Part shown: positions 31,100 through 38,466 of the stretch, one piece after another
Layout of the letters: each line of letters opens with the position of its first letter
Position numbering within the stretch: position 1 is the first letter of the stretch
NCBI GenBank assembly: GCA_024763075.1
Contig: JANTGF010000021.1
Coordinates: 1-48,604, forward strand
Direction of reading: 5' to 3'
Length of the DNA stretch: 48,604 bases
Source: Bacteroidales bacterium
GTDB taxonomy: Bacteria > Bacteroidota > Bacteroidia > Bacteroidales > VadinHA17
Notes under the pieces: generated by a model
The model's input: the letters and a program-made list of their open reading frames with translations, nothing else
Databases searched by the model: none
Told to the model about the DNA's origin: nothing
Translations under genes and position numbers: made by a program

Positions 31100-32329
31100 T
31101 TAAAGTTTTTTCCCGGCCATAGACATTTCATTGCTTATGGGCATTTCTTTTCCACGCAGCAAAATGTGCCAGTAAACCCACCTGAAAATAACTTTTCCGT
31201 AATGGTTAAACCGGGTATTCTGTAATAACCCAAACGGTCCCACACCGGGAAGTGGAAAAGACCCTGGCAAAGGTTCGGTATCATAGTTAAAATCAATAAT
31301 GGAACCTTTTCCAAAACCGGTTTCAATATAACAATTGGCATGACCATCAAATTTAGCCAGTAAGGGACGCCCCTCAATGGCACTCATCAGGTTTTCAAAC
31401 AGCACTTCCGCACCAAAATGTACAACAGCTCCGGCTTTGGAGGTAGGTAAATTCGCAGCATCCCCCAATACAAAAACATTTTCAAATTTTTCACTTCTCA
31501 ATGTATATTTATCGGTAGGAACAAAATTCAGATCATCTCCCAGGCCGCTTCTTTCCATTACATCATTCCCTTTATTTACAGGTATAATGGTTAATACATC
31601 GAAGGGCACTTCCTGTCCGTCATATGAAACAATCTTTTTTGCGTCATTATCAACATGTTCCAGGTAGAACTCAGGAATTACTTTTATATTTTTTTCTTCC
31701 ATCAGACCACTTAACATTTTTGTTGCGCGGGGTTTGGTAAAAGCCCCCGGAAGCGGAGTAACATAAGTAATATCAACCTTGTCCCTCATTCCAAGTCCGT
31801 GGAAATAAGCATCTGCAAGAAAAACAAACTCCAGTGGTGCCACTGGACATTTAAAAGGCAACTCTGCAATATTCAGTACCAGTTTCCCGCCTTCCCATGT
31901 TTTAAAAAACTCACGAAGTGCAAGAGCTCCTTCAATTGTATAAAAATCAAAAATCTCTTTATACCATAATTTATCCTTCAATCCCGGGGTTTCATCAGGA
32001 CTGGTTTCAGTTCCAGTAGCGATGATCATATAATCATACTTTAGTATTTGTCCGTTTGCCAGCTTAACCTGGTTTTTTTCACCCTCAATGAGCTCAATTT
32101 TTGAATAAATTACATTTACTCCAGGAGGGAAAAAATCACTTTTTGGTTTAATAACATCGTTTTTATTATATATCCCAAAGGGGATAAACAGAAAACCGGG
32201 TTGATAATAGTGTGTTTTAAACTGATCAACAACTGTTATGTCCCATTCTTCACGATCAAGTACATTACGCAGCTTGTTGCACATAATTGTACCGCCTGTT
32301 CCTCCCCCAAGTATTAATATTTTTTTCAT
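31100..32329 (-). CDS. Sulfide:quinone oxidoreductase-like FAD flavoprotein
   Basis: A 409-residue two-dinucleotide-domain flavoprotein. ILGGGTGGTIMCNKL (residues 6-20) is the FAD ADP-binding motif, YMIIATGTE lies at about 100-108, and VFVLGDAANLPTSKAGA (285-301) is the second FAD motif. Cys161 in PFKCPVAPLEF and Cys333 in ANCYIETGFGKG match the redox-active pair of sulfide:quinone reductases. The C-terminus has the amphipathic helices typical of monotopic quinone-reducing members. It would oxidise sulfide to polysulfide with quinone as acceptor, or act in reverse on a sulfur substrate. It is the first gene of the sulfur-relay operon and divergent from a Crp/Fnr gene, with an FNR-type site between them. 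Confidence 0.87.
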   Translation of the reverse strand: MKKILILGGGTGGTIMCNKLRNVLDREEWDITVVDQFKTHYYQPGFLFIPFGIYNKNDVIKPKSDFFPPGVNVIYSKIELIEGEKNQVKLANGQILKYDYMIIATGTETSPDETPGLKDKLWYKEIFDFYTIEGALALREFFKTWEGGKLVLNIAELPFKCPVAPLEFVFLADAYFHGLGMRDKVDITYVTPLPGAFTKPRATKMLSGLMEEKNIKVIPEFYLEHVDNDAKKIVSYDGQEVPFDVLTIIPVNKGNDVMERSGLGDDLNFVPTDKYTLRSEKFENVFVLGDAANLPTSKAGAVVHFGAEVLFENLMSAIEGRPLLAKFDGHANCYIETGFGKGSIIDFNYDTEPLPGSFPLPGVGPFGLLQNTRFNHYGKVIFRWVYWHILLRGKEMPISNEMSMAGKKL

Positions 32330-32456
32330 ATACCTAAATGTTTTAATAAGTTATTTTATTTAAAATGAATCTGGAAATAGTACTTTATTTGCAAATTCTG
32401 CATTTTTTGGTTTTCAAAATTACCGGATGTTTCATACCTTTCGGCATTCGCAGATA

Positions 32457-32468
32457 TGATATATATCA
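32457..32468. promoter_or_regulatory. FNR/CRP-type palindrome between the SQR operon and a Crp/Fnr gene
   Basis: TGATATATATCA is a perfect 12-bp palindrome carrying the TGAT-N4-ATCA core of an FNR box. Rightward, a weak -7 (CATATTTG, 32495-32502) would put the site near -46. Leftward, minus-strand TAATTTTG (32415-32422) would put it near -53. Both are workable activator positions. The identical 12-mer recurs at 41733-41744. Confidence 0.6.
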
Positions 32469-32519
32469 GAAATGTTATTAAACATATTTATTTACATATT
32501 TGCATAAATAGTTTAAACA

Positions 32520-33197
32520 ATGGAAAACAGCTGTGAACTATGTATTTATCGCTCGTACTTGTTCGACAATCTCGATAAAAAGGAGTTTGCACTGCTGACT
32601 CTTTCAAAAAAAGAACTGGAGTTTAGAAAAGGATCAATTATTTGCAGAGAGGGTGAAAAAATAAAAAGTTTTCTTTATCTAAAACAAGGTTTGCTTAAAA
32701 TTTATAAAAATGTTGATAATCGCAGGGAGCAGATTATCGGAATAACAAAACCAAAAGATTTTATCGGGTTATTAAGTGCATTTAATGAGACAACACACCT
32801 TTATTCTATTTCTGCACTGGAAGATTCCTCCGTTTGCGTAATTGACATTGAAGCCATTAAGAATCTGGTTATTAAAGATGGCTCTTTCGCTCTGAACCTG
32901 CTTGGGAAAATGAGTAAGATCAATGACCAGATTTTGGGAACGAGACTGAACATCAATTTAAAAAACCTAAGGGGCAGAATCGCTTATATTTTGTTAATGT
33001 TTAGGGAAATATACAAGTCTGAAATATATGATATCCCTGTTTCAAGAAAGGAAATCGCAGAATTGATTGAGATGAGAACAGAAAATGTAATTCGTATTCT
33101 CTCCGAATTAAGAAAAGATAAAATCATTAGAATCGAAGGCAAAAGTATTGAAATCCTGGATTTACACAGGCTTGAACAGATTGCCGAATTTGGTTAG
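32520..33197 (+). CDS. Crp/Fnr-family regulator 1
   Basis: A 225-residue regulator with an N-terminal cyclic-nucleotide-binding-like beta-roll (about 20-135), a dimer helix and a C-terminal winged helix-turn-helix (VSRKEIAELIEMRTENVIRI near 180-198). An N-terminal Cys5-x-x-Cys8 (CELC) and Cys106 in EDSSVCVID align with the first cysteine pair and the central cysteine of E. coli FNR; a fourth ligand is not obvious. The recognition helix (ENVIR) departs from the FNR ExxSR motif. It is divergent from the SQR operon with an FNR-type site between them, so I infer that it or a paralogue controls that operon. It could sense redox, oxygen or reactive sulfur. Confidence 0.9.
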   Translation: MENSCELCIYRSYLFDNLDKKEFALLTLSKKELEFRKGSIICREGEKIKSFLYLKQGLLKIYKNVDNRREQIIGITKPKDFIGLLSAFNETTHLYSISALEDSSVCVIDIEAIKNLVIKDGSFALNLLGKMSKINDQILGTRLNINLKNLRGRIAYILLMFREIYKSEIYDIPVSRKEIAELIEMRTENVIRILSELRKDKIIRIEGKSIEILDLHRLEQIAEFG

Positions 33198-33289
33198 ATT
33201 TTATAATAGGAATTTAAAAATCCCATTATTTTCCCTTTCCTGATTTCTCAGGACTTTTTTGCAGTTTTCCAGAATTAGGTTTTTTTTGC

Positions 33290-33526
33290 TCATTCTTCTC
33301 TTTTACGGAAAAAACTGCAATTACACCTCATGCAGAATGTGGCTCCTGTAAGTCCTAAAATCAATCCACCACCCAGGGCAGTGTAAAATACCCACGTAGG
33401 CAAATTCAGGCAACAGGTGAACAGCCCGGCAAATATGATTGCCAGCACACCCAACATTCCAAGCACCATGCAATGGAAACCTGCATTTATCAGAAGATTA
33501 CGCCAATCATTTAATTGTACAGCCAT
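33290..33526 (-). CDS. Small membrane protein with cysteines
   Basis: A 78-residue protein with two membrane segments (about 16-36 and 42-62). Cysteines are at 19, 38, 39, 65 and 68. The last two sit in FCMRCNCSFF beside a basic tail ending RKREE, giving a CxxCxC cluster likely on the cytoplasmic side. A CC pair lies at the outer end of helix 1. No known family is recognised. It is flanked by Crp/Fnr genes 1 and 2, and an FNR-like site lies 67 nt upstream of its start. Cysteine placement suggests metal, redox or sulfur involvement, which is inference only. Confidence 0.7.
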   Translation of the reverse strand: MAVQLNDWRNLLINAGFHCMVLGMLGVLAIIFAGLFTCCLNLPTWVFYTALGGGLILGLTGATFCMRCNCSFFRKREE

Positions 33527-33592
33527 TTTTTTTTGTTAATTATTATTCAACATAAAGTTACAAAAAGATTCAGCTCAGGTTGAACAAAATTG

Positions 33593-33608
33593 TGTGACAT
33601 AAATCAAT
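33593..33608. promoter_or_regulatory. FNR/CRP-type site between the small membrane gene and Crp/Fnr 2
   Basis: TGTGACATAAATCAAT differs at only two positions from TGTGATATATATCAAT at 41731-41746. It is an imperfect dyad of the TGA-N6-TCA type in a divergent promoter region. Confidence 0.5.
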
Positions 33609-33680
33609 GGGTGCTGTGATATTTTGCATAATTGCTGTAATCAATCTGAAAAATTATTATTACTTTGAGTTAAATTTACC

Positions 33681-34421
33681 GTGATTAACAAGAATTCAGT
33701 ATCTTGCTTAAATAATTTTAGAATGACCGGTTTTTCAGAAATAAGCAGTAGTTGCCAGGAATGTCGCCTCAAGTCTAATGCTGTAATGGCTTTGGATGAG
33801 GATGAACTCATGTTTCTTGAAAAAGGCTGCCGGAATGTATCGTTAAAAACCGGTGAATCACTTTTCCGGGAAGGGCTTCCTTATTCTCATATTATATTCT
33901 TAAAAGAAGGTTTTGTGAAGATACATATGATGGGTCCCACCGGGAAAGATCAGATACTTAAAATTGCAAAACCCGGGGCCTATATCGGAATTCAAACCAT
34001 TTTAGGAGGAGATTTCAATCATTATTCAGCAACATCTTTAACGGATGTGAGTACATGTTTTATTAAAGTGGAGATTTTTAAAGAGTTGATTCTGTTAAGC
34101 GGTAAATTTTCATCTGAAATCCTGAAATATATTTGTGAAGAAGAACTCAACTATTACCATAGATTTGTGGACCAGCAGCAAAAACAAATGAACGGGAGAC
34201 TGGCAGATGCCTTATTGTATTTATGCGATGATATCTTCCTGAGCAGACAATTTATAATGCCTTTTTCAAATAACGACCTTGCCGCATTGATCGGGTCCAC
34301 ACGGGAAGGTGTCAGCAGGACATTGTCAAATTTTAAATCGCATGGAATTATCCGGATTCAGAATAAAGAAGTAAATATAGTCGATTATGAAAAACTAAAA
34401 AGAATTAGCGAAAAGGGTTAA
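33681..34421 (+). CDS. Crp/Fnr-family regulator 2
   Basis: A 246-residue regulator from GTG at 33681; an internal ATG at 33723 would give 232 residues, and neither has a clear ribosome-binding site. It has a beta-roll domain (about 35-150) and a winged helix-turn-helix with NNDLAALIGSTREGVSRTLS. The recognition helix EGVSR keeps the ExxSR pattern that lets FNR read TTGAT half-sites. Cys25-x-x-Cys28 (CQEC) and Cys126 (DVSTCFI) match FNR cysteine positions, and Cys9 is extra if the GTG start is right. It is convergent with Crp/Fnr 3. I infer an oxygen- or redox-responsive regulator of the surrounding respiratory genes. Confidence 0.9.
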   Translation: MINKNSVSCLNNFRMTGFSEISSSCQECRLKSNAVMALDEDELMFLEKGCRNVSLKTGESLFREGLPYSHIIFLKEGFVKIHMMGPTGKDQILKIAKPGAYIGIQTILGGDFNHYSATSLTDVSTCFIKVEIFKELILLSGKFSSEILKYICEEELNYYHRFVDQQQKQMNGRLADALLYLCDDIFLSRQFIMPFSNNDLAALIGSTREGVSRTLSNFKSHGIIRIQNKEVNIVDYEKLKRISEKG

Positions 34422-34454
34422 AAACAAACCTTCAGTTAAAATGGTTCCTCCTTA

Positions 34455-35144
34455 TCAGGCCACCTTACTTAACATACGAAGCGCCTGTATATCAATTATC
34501 TCAAAATGATTCGCTTTAACCTGTAGGATTTTATCATCTTTCATTTGCTTCAAGACCCTGGAAAGGCTTTCATTTGACATTAAGGTAATTTCTGCCATAT
34601 CACGGCGACTCAGAGATGTTCTGAATTTACGGCTCTTATAAATTCTGATCGACAGACAAAGCAGAAGATCCGCCAGCCTTCCGTGCAACTGTTTCAACCC
34701 AAGTGTAGCCATCCGTTCATAGCTTCTTAAAGAGTCATCATTGATCCTTTTTAACATTCCGGCAGCAAACTTCGCATTCTCCTGAATTAACTTGTTAAAA
34801 GCCTTGATGTCAATCAGGCATGCACTTGTATCCTCAAAGGCAATCGCAGAATAAGGAACTTTGTGTGGATGGAAAACTGATTGAAGCCCTAAAAAATAAC
34901 CTTTTGACTCGATGGATAATACCAGATTTGAAGGGGAATCTTCTGAAAATATTTTAATCAAACCCGTTTGAATATATATAATATGTGATGTAAAAGTTCC
35001 CTGTTTTAAAAGACTCTCACCTTTCTTAAAATTAATCTCAACTCTGTTCCTGTTTATAAAAGCCAGTTGCTCCGGACTTAAAAACTTGAATGGTGTTGAA
35101 ATACAATTACAATTTTCACAAGATGGAAAGACCTTTGTGCCCAT
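34455..35144 (-). CDS. Crp/Fnr-family regulator 3
   Basis: A 229-residue regulator. The beta-roll domain covers about 18-135. The winged helix-turn-helix shows LSRRDMAEITLMSNESLSRVLKQ, again with the ExxSR recognition pattern. Its N-terminus has Cys9, Cys12 and Cys14 (SCENCNC) and a further Cys109 (DTSACLI) at the place of the central FNR cysteine, so it is the one of the three with four candidate ligands. A near-perfect promoter lies upstream, and a 10-bp inverted repeat containing TTGATCTCA overlaps its -33 element, suggesting autoregulation. Confidence 0.91.
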   Translation of the reverse strand: MGTKVFPSCENCNCISTPFKFLSPEQLAFINRNRVEINFKKGESLLKQGTFTSHIIYIQTGLIKIFSEDSPSNLVLSIESKGYFLGLQSVFHPHKVPYSAIAFEDTSACLIDIKAFNKLIQENAKFAAGMLKRINDDSLRSYERMATLGLKQLHGRLADLLLCLSIRIYKSRKFRTSLSRRDMAEITLMSNESLSRVLKQMKDDKILQVKANHFEIIDIQALRMLSKVA

Positions 35145-35163
35145 ATAATCAAAAATTTTGGTG

Positions 35164-35194
35164 CAAATATAAGATAAATTGATCTGAGATCAAA
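35164..35194 (-). promoter_or_regulatory. Promoter of Crp/Fnr 3
   Basis: On the minus strand TTTG (35191-35194), a 19-nt spacer and TATATTTG (35164-35171) match the Bacteroidota promoter exactly. The predicted start near 35157 leaves about a 13-nt leader. Confidence 0.7.
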
Positions 35195-35209
35195 TAAATT
35201 TTGATCTCA
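35185..35209. promoter_or_regulatory. Operator-like inverted repeat over the Crp/Fnr 3 promoter
   Basis: TGAGATCAAA (35185-35194) and TTTGATCTCA (35200-35209) are perfect 10-bp arms around TAAAT. The left arm also belongs to an overlapping dyad TTGATCTGAGATCAA (35179-35193). All contain the TTGAT/ATCAA half-sites expected for an ExxSR-type Crp/Fnr protein, and the left arm covers the -33 box. Confidence 0.65.
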
Positions 35210-35267
35210 ATTCGACTGTGCTTTGATGACAATATGTGTTTAATATGATTTATCCCCATATCAATTA

Positions 35268-35300
35268 TTTGGTCTGTAAGGTGCGAGTGCTGTACTTTTG
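35268..35300 (+). promoter_or_regulatory. Promoter of the double-rhodanese lipoprotein gene
   Basis: TTTG at 35268-35271, a 21-nt spacer and TACTTTTG at 35293-35300 match TTTG-N19-21-TAnnTTTG exactly. The 5' leader would be about 90 nt. Confidence 0.7.
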
Positions 35301-35398
35301 AACCGTCGAATCTTTTTTTTAAATACTAATGTTAAATAAATAACAAAAGAATCGGACATCTAAAAAATTTCAGTTATTAATCATTTAATTTAAAAGTT

Positions 35399-36361
35399 AT
35401 GAAAAAGTTAAGCAGAATTTTGATTGTGGTACTTATGGTACCGGTAATTTTTCTTTCTAGTTGTAAGAAAACAAACACTGATGATGAAGGCAGAAAAACC
35501 GACCCTGAATTTCAGACCCTGACGGCATATTTGTCATCTCATCAAATGGATTTATCCAACATCCTCACTGACTGGATTGTACCAGCATCCGGAATAAAGG
35601 ATAATCTCAATGATTTTCATATTATAGATATCAGGAATGGCAGTGATTATGAAACTGCCCATATTCCTGGGGCTGTTAACAGTACACTTGGAAACATCCT
35701 GAAAGAAGCTGAAAATGCAATGGGTAAGCCAATCATTGTAGTTTGTTACACCGGTCAGACAGCCGGTCATGCGGTAGTTGCATTGCGCCTGAGTGGATAT
35801 TCCGATGCCAAAGTGCTGAAATGGGGAATGAGTGGCTGGGGGCCCACCTGGTCAGCCCCGTGGGACGGAAATGTAAAACAGATGGATACACCCAGTTGGA
35901 TAAGCGCTCCCGGTTCCATTGTGGGCAATAAAGAATTTGATGACCCTGATCTTACAACAACTGCTACCGATGGTGCAGGAATGTTGCAAGAACGTGTAAG
36001 TGCACTATTATCCGGAGGTTTCAACAAAATTACAAATACGGATGTTTTAGGATCCCCGGGCAACTATTATATCAATAATTTCTGGGAGGAAGGTGATGTT
36101 GAAACCTATGGCAATATAGTTAATGCTTACCGTGTAAAGCCTTTAACAATTTCCGGTGAACAATTTAAGTACATTGATCCTTCAAAAACAGATGTAACCT
36201 ATTGCTGGACCGGTCAAACTTCTTCAATGGTAACAGCTTATCTGACGGTACTGGGATTTGATGCAAAAAGTATGCTATATGGCGTAAATGGTGTAATACA
36301 CGATGACCTTCAGGCTCACAAATGGTCAACACCAACTTCGGACCTGCCGGTTGAGCCTTAA
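35399..36361 (+). CDS. Lipoprotein with two rhodanese domains
   Basis: A 320-residue envelope sulfurtransferase-like protein. The lipoprotein signal MKKLSRILIVVLMVPVIFLSSC puts the lipidated Cys at residue 22. Rhodanese domain 1 (about 65-155) shows HIIDIRNGSDYETAHIPGAV and the active loop VVCYTGQTAGHAV. Domain 2 (about 200-310) is more divergent but ends in VTYCWTGQTSSMVTAYLTVL. Unusually, both loops keep a cysteine (CYTGQT, CWTGQT), whereas tandem rhodaneses generally keep one. It faces the periplasm and is followed by a strong terminator and then the porin and a second rhodanese. It probably binds or moves sulfane sulfur; the donor is unknown. Confidence 0.88.
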   Translation: MKKLSRILIVVLMVPVIFLSSCKKTNTDDEGRKTDPEFQTLTAYLSSHQMDLSNILTDWIVPASGIKDNLNDFHIIDIRNGSDYETAHIPGAVNSTLGNILKEAENAMGKPIIVVCYTGQTAGHAVVALRLSGYSDAKVLKWGMSGWGPTWSAPWDGNVKQMDTPSWISAPGSIVGNKEFDDPDLTTTATDGAGMLQERVSALLSGGFNKITNTDVLGSPGNYYINNFWEEGDVETYGNIVNAYRVKPLTISGEQFKYIDPSKTDVTYCWTGQTSSMVTAYLTVLGFDAKSMLYGVNGVIHDDLQAHKWSTPTSDLPVEP

Positions 36362-36382
36362 TCCGGAGAGTATCCAAAAAGT

Positions 36383-36419
36383 AATGATATGCGAAGCATT
36401 TCTTTCGCATATCATTTTT
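36383..36419 (+). terminator. Terminator after the lipoprotein rhodanese gene
   Basis: AATGATATGCGAA (36383-36395) pairs perfectly over 13 bp with TTCGCATATCATT (36404-36416) around an 8-nt loop, followed by TTT. It lies 22 nt after the stop codon. It contains the upstream in-frame ATG (36389), which therefore is not the porin start. Confidence 0.8.
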
Positions 36420-36454
36420 CTGACCTTATTATTAAACTATTTAATAAATCAAAA

Positions 36455-37483
36455 ATGAAAAAAACAGCGATATTTATTACTATTTTATTTGCTGCCACAG
36501 GAATTCATTCATATGCACAGGGCTGTATGGAACCCAGTTCGGACGAAGGGGTGTCTGTTATAGGTTACTTACAACCGGAGTATCAGCTTCATGAAACAAC
36601 TGAGGGGTGGACCAATAGTTTTGCATTCAGGAGAGCAAGGCTGGGAGTAACCGGAAATATACCTTATGATTTCAGTTATTACGCAATGGTGGATTTTTCA
36701 AGGTTTATGCCGGATTCTCCGTATCTTTTGGATGCCTTTGTATCTTATAACCGGTTCCCTTTTGCCCATATCACTTTGGGACAATATAAACCCCCATTTA
36801 CCCAGGAACTTCAGACTGCCTGTCACAAACTTCATACAATAAACCGTTCAAAAGTTGTAGATGAACTTGCCTTACCCAACAGGGATCAGGGCCTGATGGT
36901 ATGGGGGAAGTTTGCCTCCGATATTGTAAGTTATAATGTTGCTCTCATGAATGATTTCAGAAGAGGCTATTATGATGAGAACAATAATAAATCAGTTGTG
37001 GGGAGAGTAGTCATACAGCCTTGGGATGCATTTCGGTTCGGAGGCAGTTTCCGTCGTGGAATCACCGGGAAAGAATCAGATAATATGAATACAAAAACCA
37101 GATTTGCCGGTGAAATGCAGGTTGACTGGAAAGGTTTCCTTTTGCAGGCTGAATATGTATGGGGTGAGGATACCGGATCCTATACAACCGGTGGAGGTTG
37201 TGACGGCTCACCTATAGAAATTCATGAAGGCCCGATTACAAGAAGTGGAATGTATGCTATGTTGCTTTATATGACACCCTGGAACCTGCAACCTGTCGTT
37301 AAGTTTGAAACCTACAATGATGATCTGTCGAAAGCAAACAACCTTCAAACTATTACCACATTTGGCTTCAATTATTTCTTTAACGACTGGACCAGGGTTC
37401 AGATTAACTATGCCTATCGTGCTGAACAGGCTGAGGAAATTCCCAATGATTGTCTGCTTGTTCAGGTACAGGTGAGTTTTTAA
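36455..37483 (+). CDS. Outer-membrane porin, OprO/OprP (phosphate-selective porin) type
   Basis: A 342-residue beta-barrel. Starting at 36455 gives the signal peptide MKKTAIFITILFAATGIHSYAQ; the longer in-frame start at 36389 falls in a terminator stem. The mature part has alternating aromatic/polar strands, FRRARLGVTGNIPYDFSYYA near residue 50, LGQYKPPFTQELQ near 105 and the C-terminal strand ending QVQVSF, with a terminal Phe as in outer-membrane barrels. OprO/P-type porins favour anions. Located between two rhodanese genes, it could admit thiosulfate or related anions, which is an inference from context. Confidence 0.85.
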   Translation: MKKTAIFITILFAATGIHSYAQGCMEPSSDEGVSVIGYLQPEYQLHETTEGWTNSFAFRRARLGVTGNIPYDFSYYAMVDFSRFMPDSPYLLDAFVSYNRFPFAHITLGQYKPPFTQELQTACHKLHTINRSKVVDELALPNRDQGLMVWGKFASDIVSYNVALMNDFRRGYYDENNNKSVVGRVVIQPWDAFRFGGSFRRGITGKESDNMNTKTRFAGEMQVDWKGFLLQAEYVWGEDTGSYTTGGGCDGSPIEIHEGPITRSGMYAMLLYMTPWNLQPVVKFETYNDDLSKANNLQTITTFGFNYFFNDWTRVQINYAYRAEQAEEIPNDCLLVQVQVSF

Positions 37484-37526
37484 TACGTAAATAGATCTTT
37501 TGTAAACTTGATTAAAATTACAAAAA

Positions 37527-38393
37527 ATGAAAACAAAAATTAAATCAGTCAGTTTGTTTATAGGATTATTGTTCATAGGAACAAACCTGTTTGCTGGTTC
37601 CGATATGATCACAACTAAGGAACTGGTTAAAATAATGAAAGATAATAACACAGTTATTGTTTCCTGCCGTACTCCTTCGGATTATCAGAAGGTTCATATT
37701 CCGGGCGCTGTAAACGTCCACCATATGACTCTTTACACTGAACCTGCCAGTAACGGTTATTTAAAATCGCCCGAAGAATTGGCAAAATTCTTTGGGAATA
37801 AAGGTATAAGTAACTCAAAAACTATTGTATTATATGATAATGGTTCAGGTAAATACGCTGGTAGGCTATATTGGATATTAAAATACCTGGGTGCTCAGAA
37901 TGTGAAAATACTGGATGGCCAGATGAAAGGATGGAGAGCTGCCAGGAAACCGGTAACCCGGGCTCCGGTAAAAGTTAAACCAGTCGTATTTACGCCCCAT
38001 GTAAATACTAATATCTTAATTTCAACCCCGGAAATTAAAAAAATTATGGAGAAGACCAGTGTAATTCTTGTAGATGCCAGATCTCCGGAAGAATTTAATG
38101 GAACCGATGAAGGTGCTCTAAAAAAAGGTCATATTCCCGGGGCAATTAATCTGGAATATAAAAATGTTCTGAATGAAAACTCCACGATAAAATCACCGGA
38201 AGAGCTGAAAAAGATATTTAATGCAAAAGGAATTACACCGGACAAGGAGGTTGTTCTTTATTGCGCGACCAGTGTGAGAGCAGGAATAGTCTTTTTTGCT
38301 TTAACAGATATTCTCGGATATAATAACGTAAAAGTTTATGACGATGCTTTTACTGGCTGGCAATCTGACTCTGCCAATAAAGTGGTTAAGTAA
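37527..38393 (+). CDS. Periplasmic tandem-rhodanese sulfurtransferase (TST/SseA type)
   Basis: A 288-residue secreted sulfurtransferase with signal peptide MKTKIKSVSLFIGLLFIGTNLFA. The inactive N-terminal rhodanese domain (about 30-145) has YDNGSGKYAGRLYW in place of a cysteine loop. The catalytic C-terminal domain (about 160-285) has VILVDARSPEEFNG, KKGHIPGAINLEY and the active loop VVLYCATSVRAGI. This is the standard thiosulfate/mercaptopyruvate sulfurtransferase plan, although CATSVRA differs from the usual CGSGVTA-like loop, so substrate is open. It follows the porin by 43 nt, suggesting one transcript that ends at the terminator at 38412-38443. Confidence 0.92.
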   Translation: MKTKIKSVSLFIGLLFIGTNLFAGSDMITTKELVKIMKDNNTVIVSCRTPSDYQKVHIPGAVNVHHMTLYTEPASNGYLKSPEELAKFFGNKGISNSKTIVLYDNGSGKYAGRLYWILKYLGAQNVKILDGQMKGWRAARKPVTRAPVKVKPVVFTPHVNTNILISTPEIKKIMEKTSVILVDARSPEEFNGTDEGALKKGHIPGAINLEYKNVLNENSTIKSPEELKKIFNAKGITPDKEVVLYCATSVRAGIVFFALTDILGYNNVKVYDDAFTGWQSDSANKVVK

Positions 38394-38411
38394 ACTGAAA
38401 TGCTCTCTTAG

Positions 38412-38443
38412 AAAAGGTGGTGCTCTGGTACCACCTTTTTTAT
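38412..38443. terminator. Terminator between the convergent rhodanese and cytochrome genes
   Basis: AAAAGGTGGT (38412-38421) and ACCACCTTTT (38430-38439) form a perfect 10-bp stem with an 8-nt loop, then TTTATT. The minus-strand transcript also ends its stem in a T-run, so it can serve both convergent operons. Confidence 0.88.
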
Positions 38444-38466
38444 TGCAGATTAATTTGGTACATACC

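Noticed and set aside
36389-36454. Upstream in-frame start for the porin
   Set aside because: It lies inside a 13-bp terminator stem, and the start at 36455 gives a clean signal peptide.
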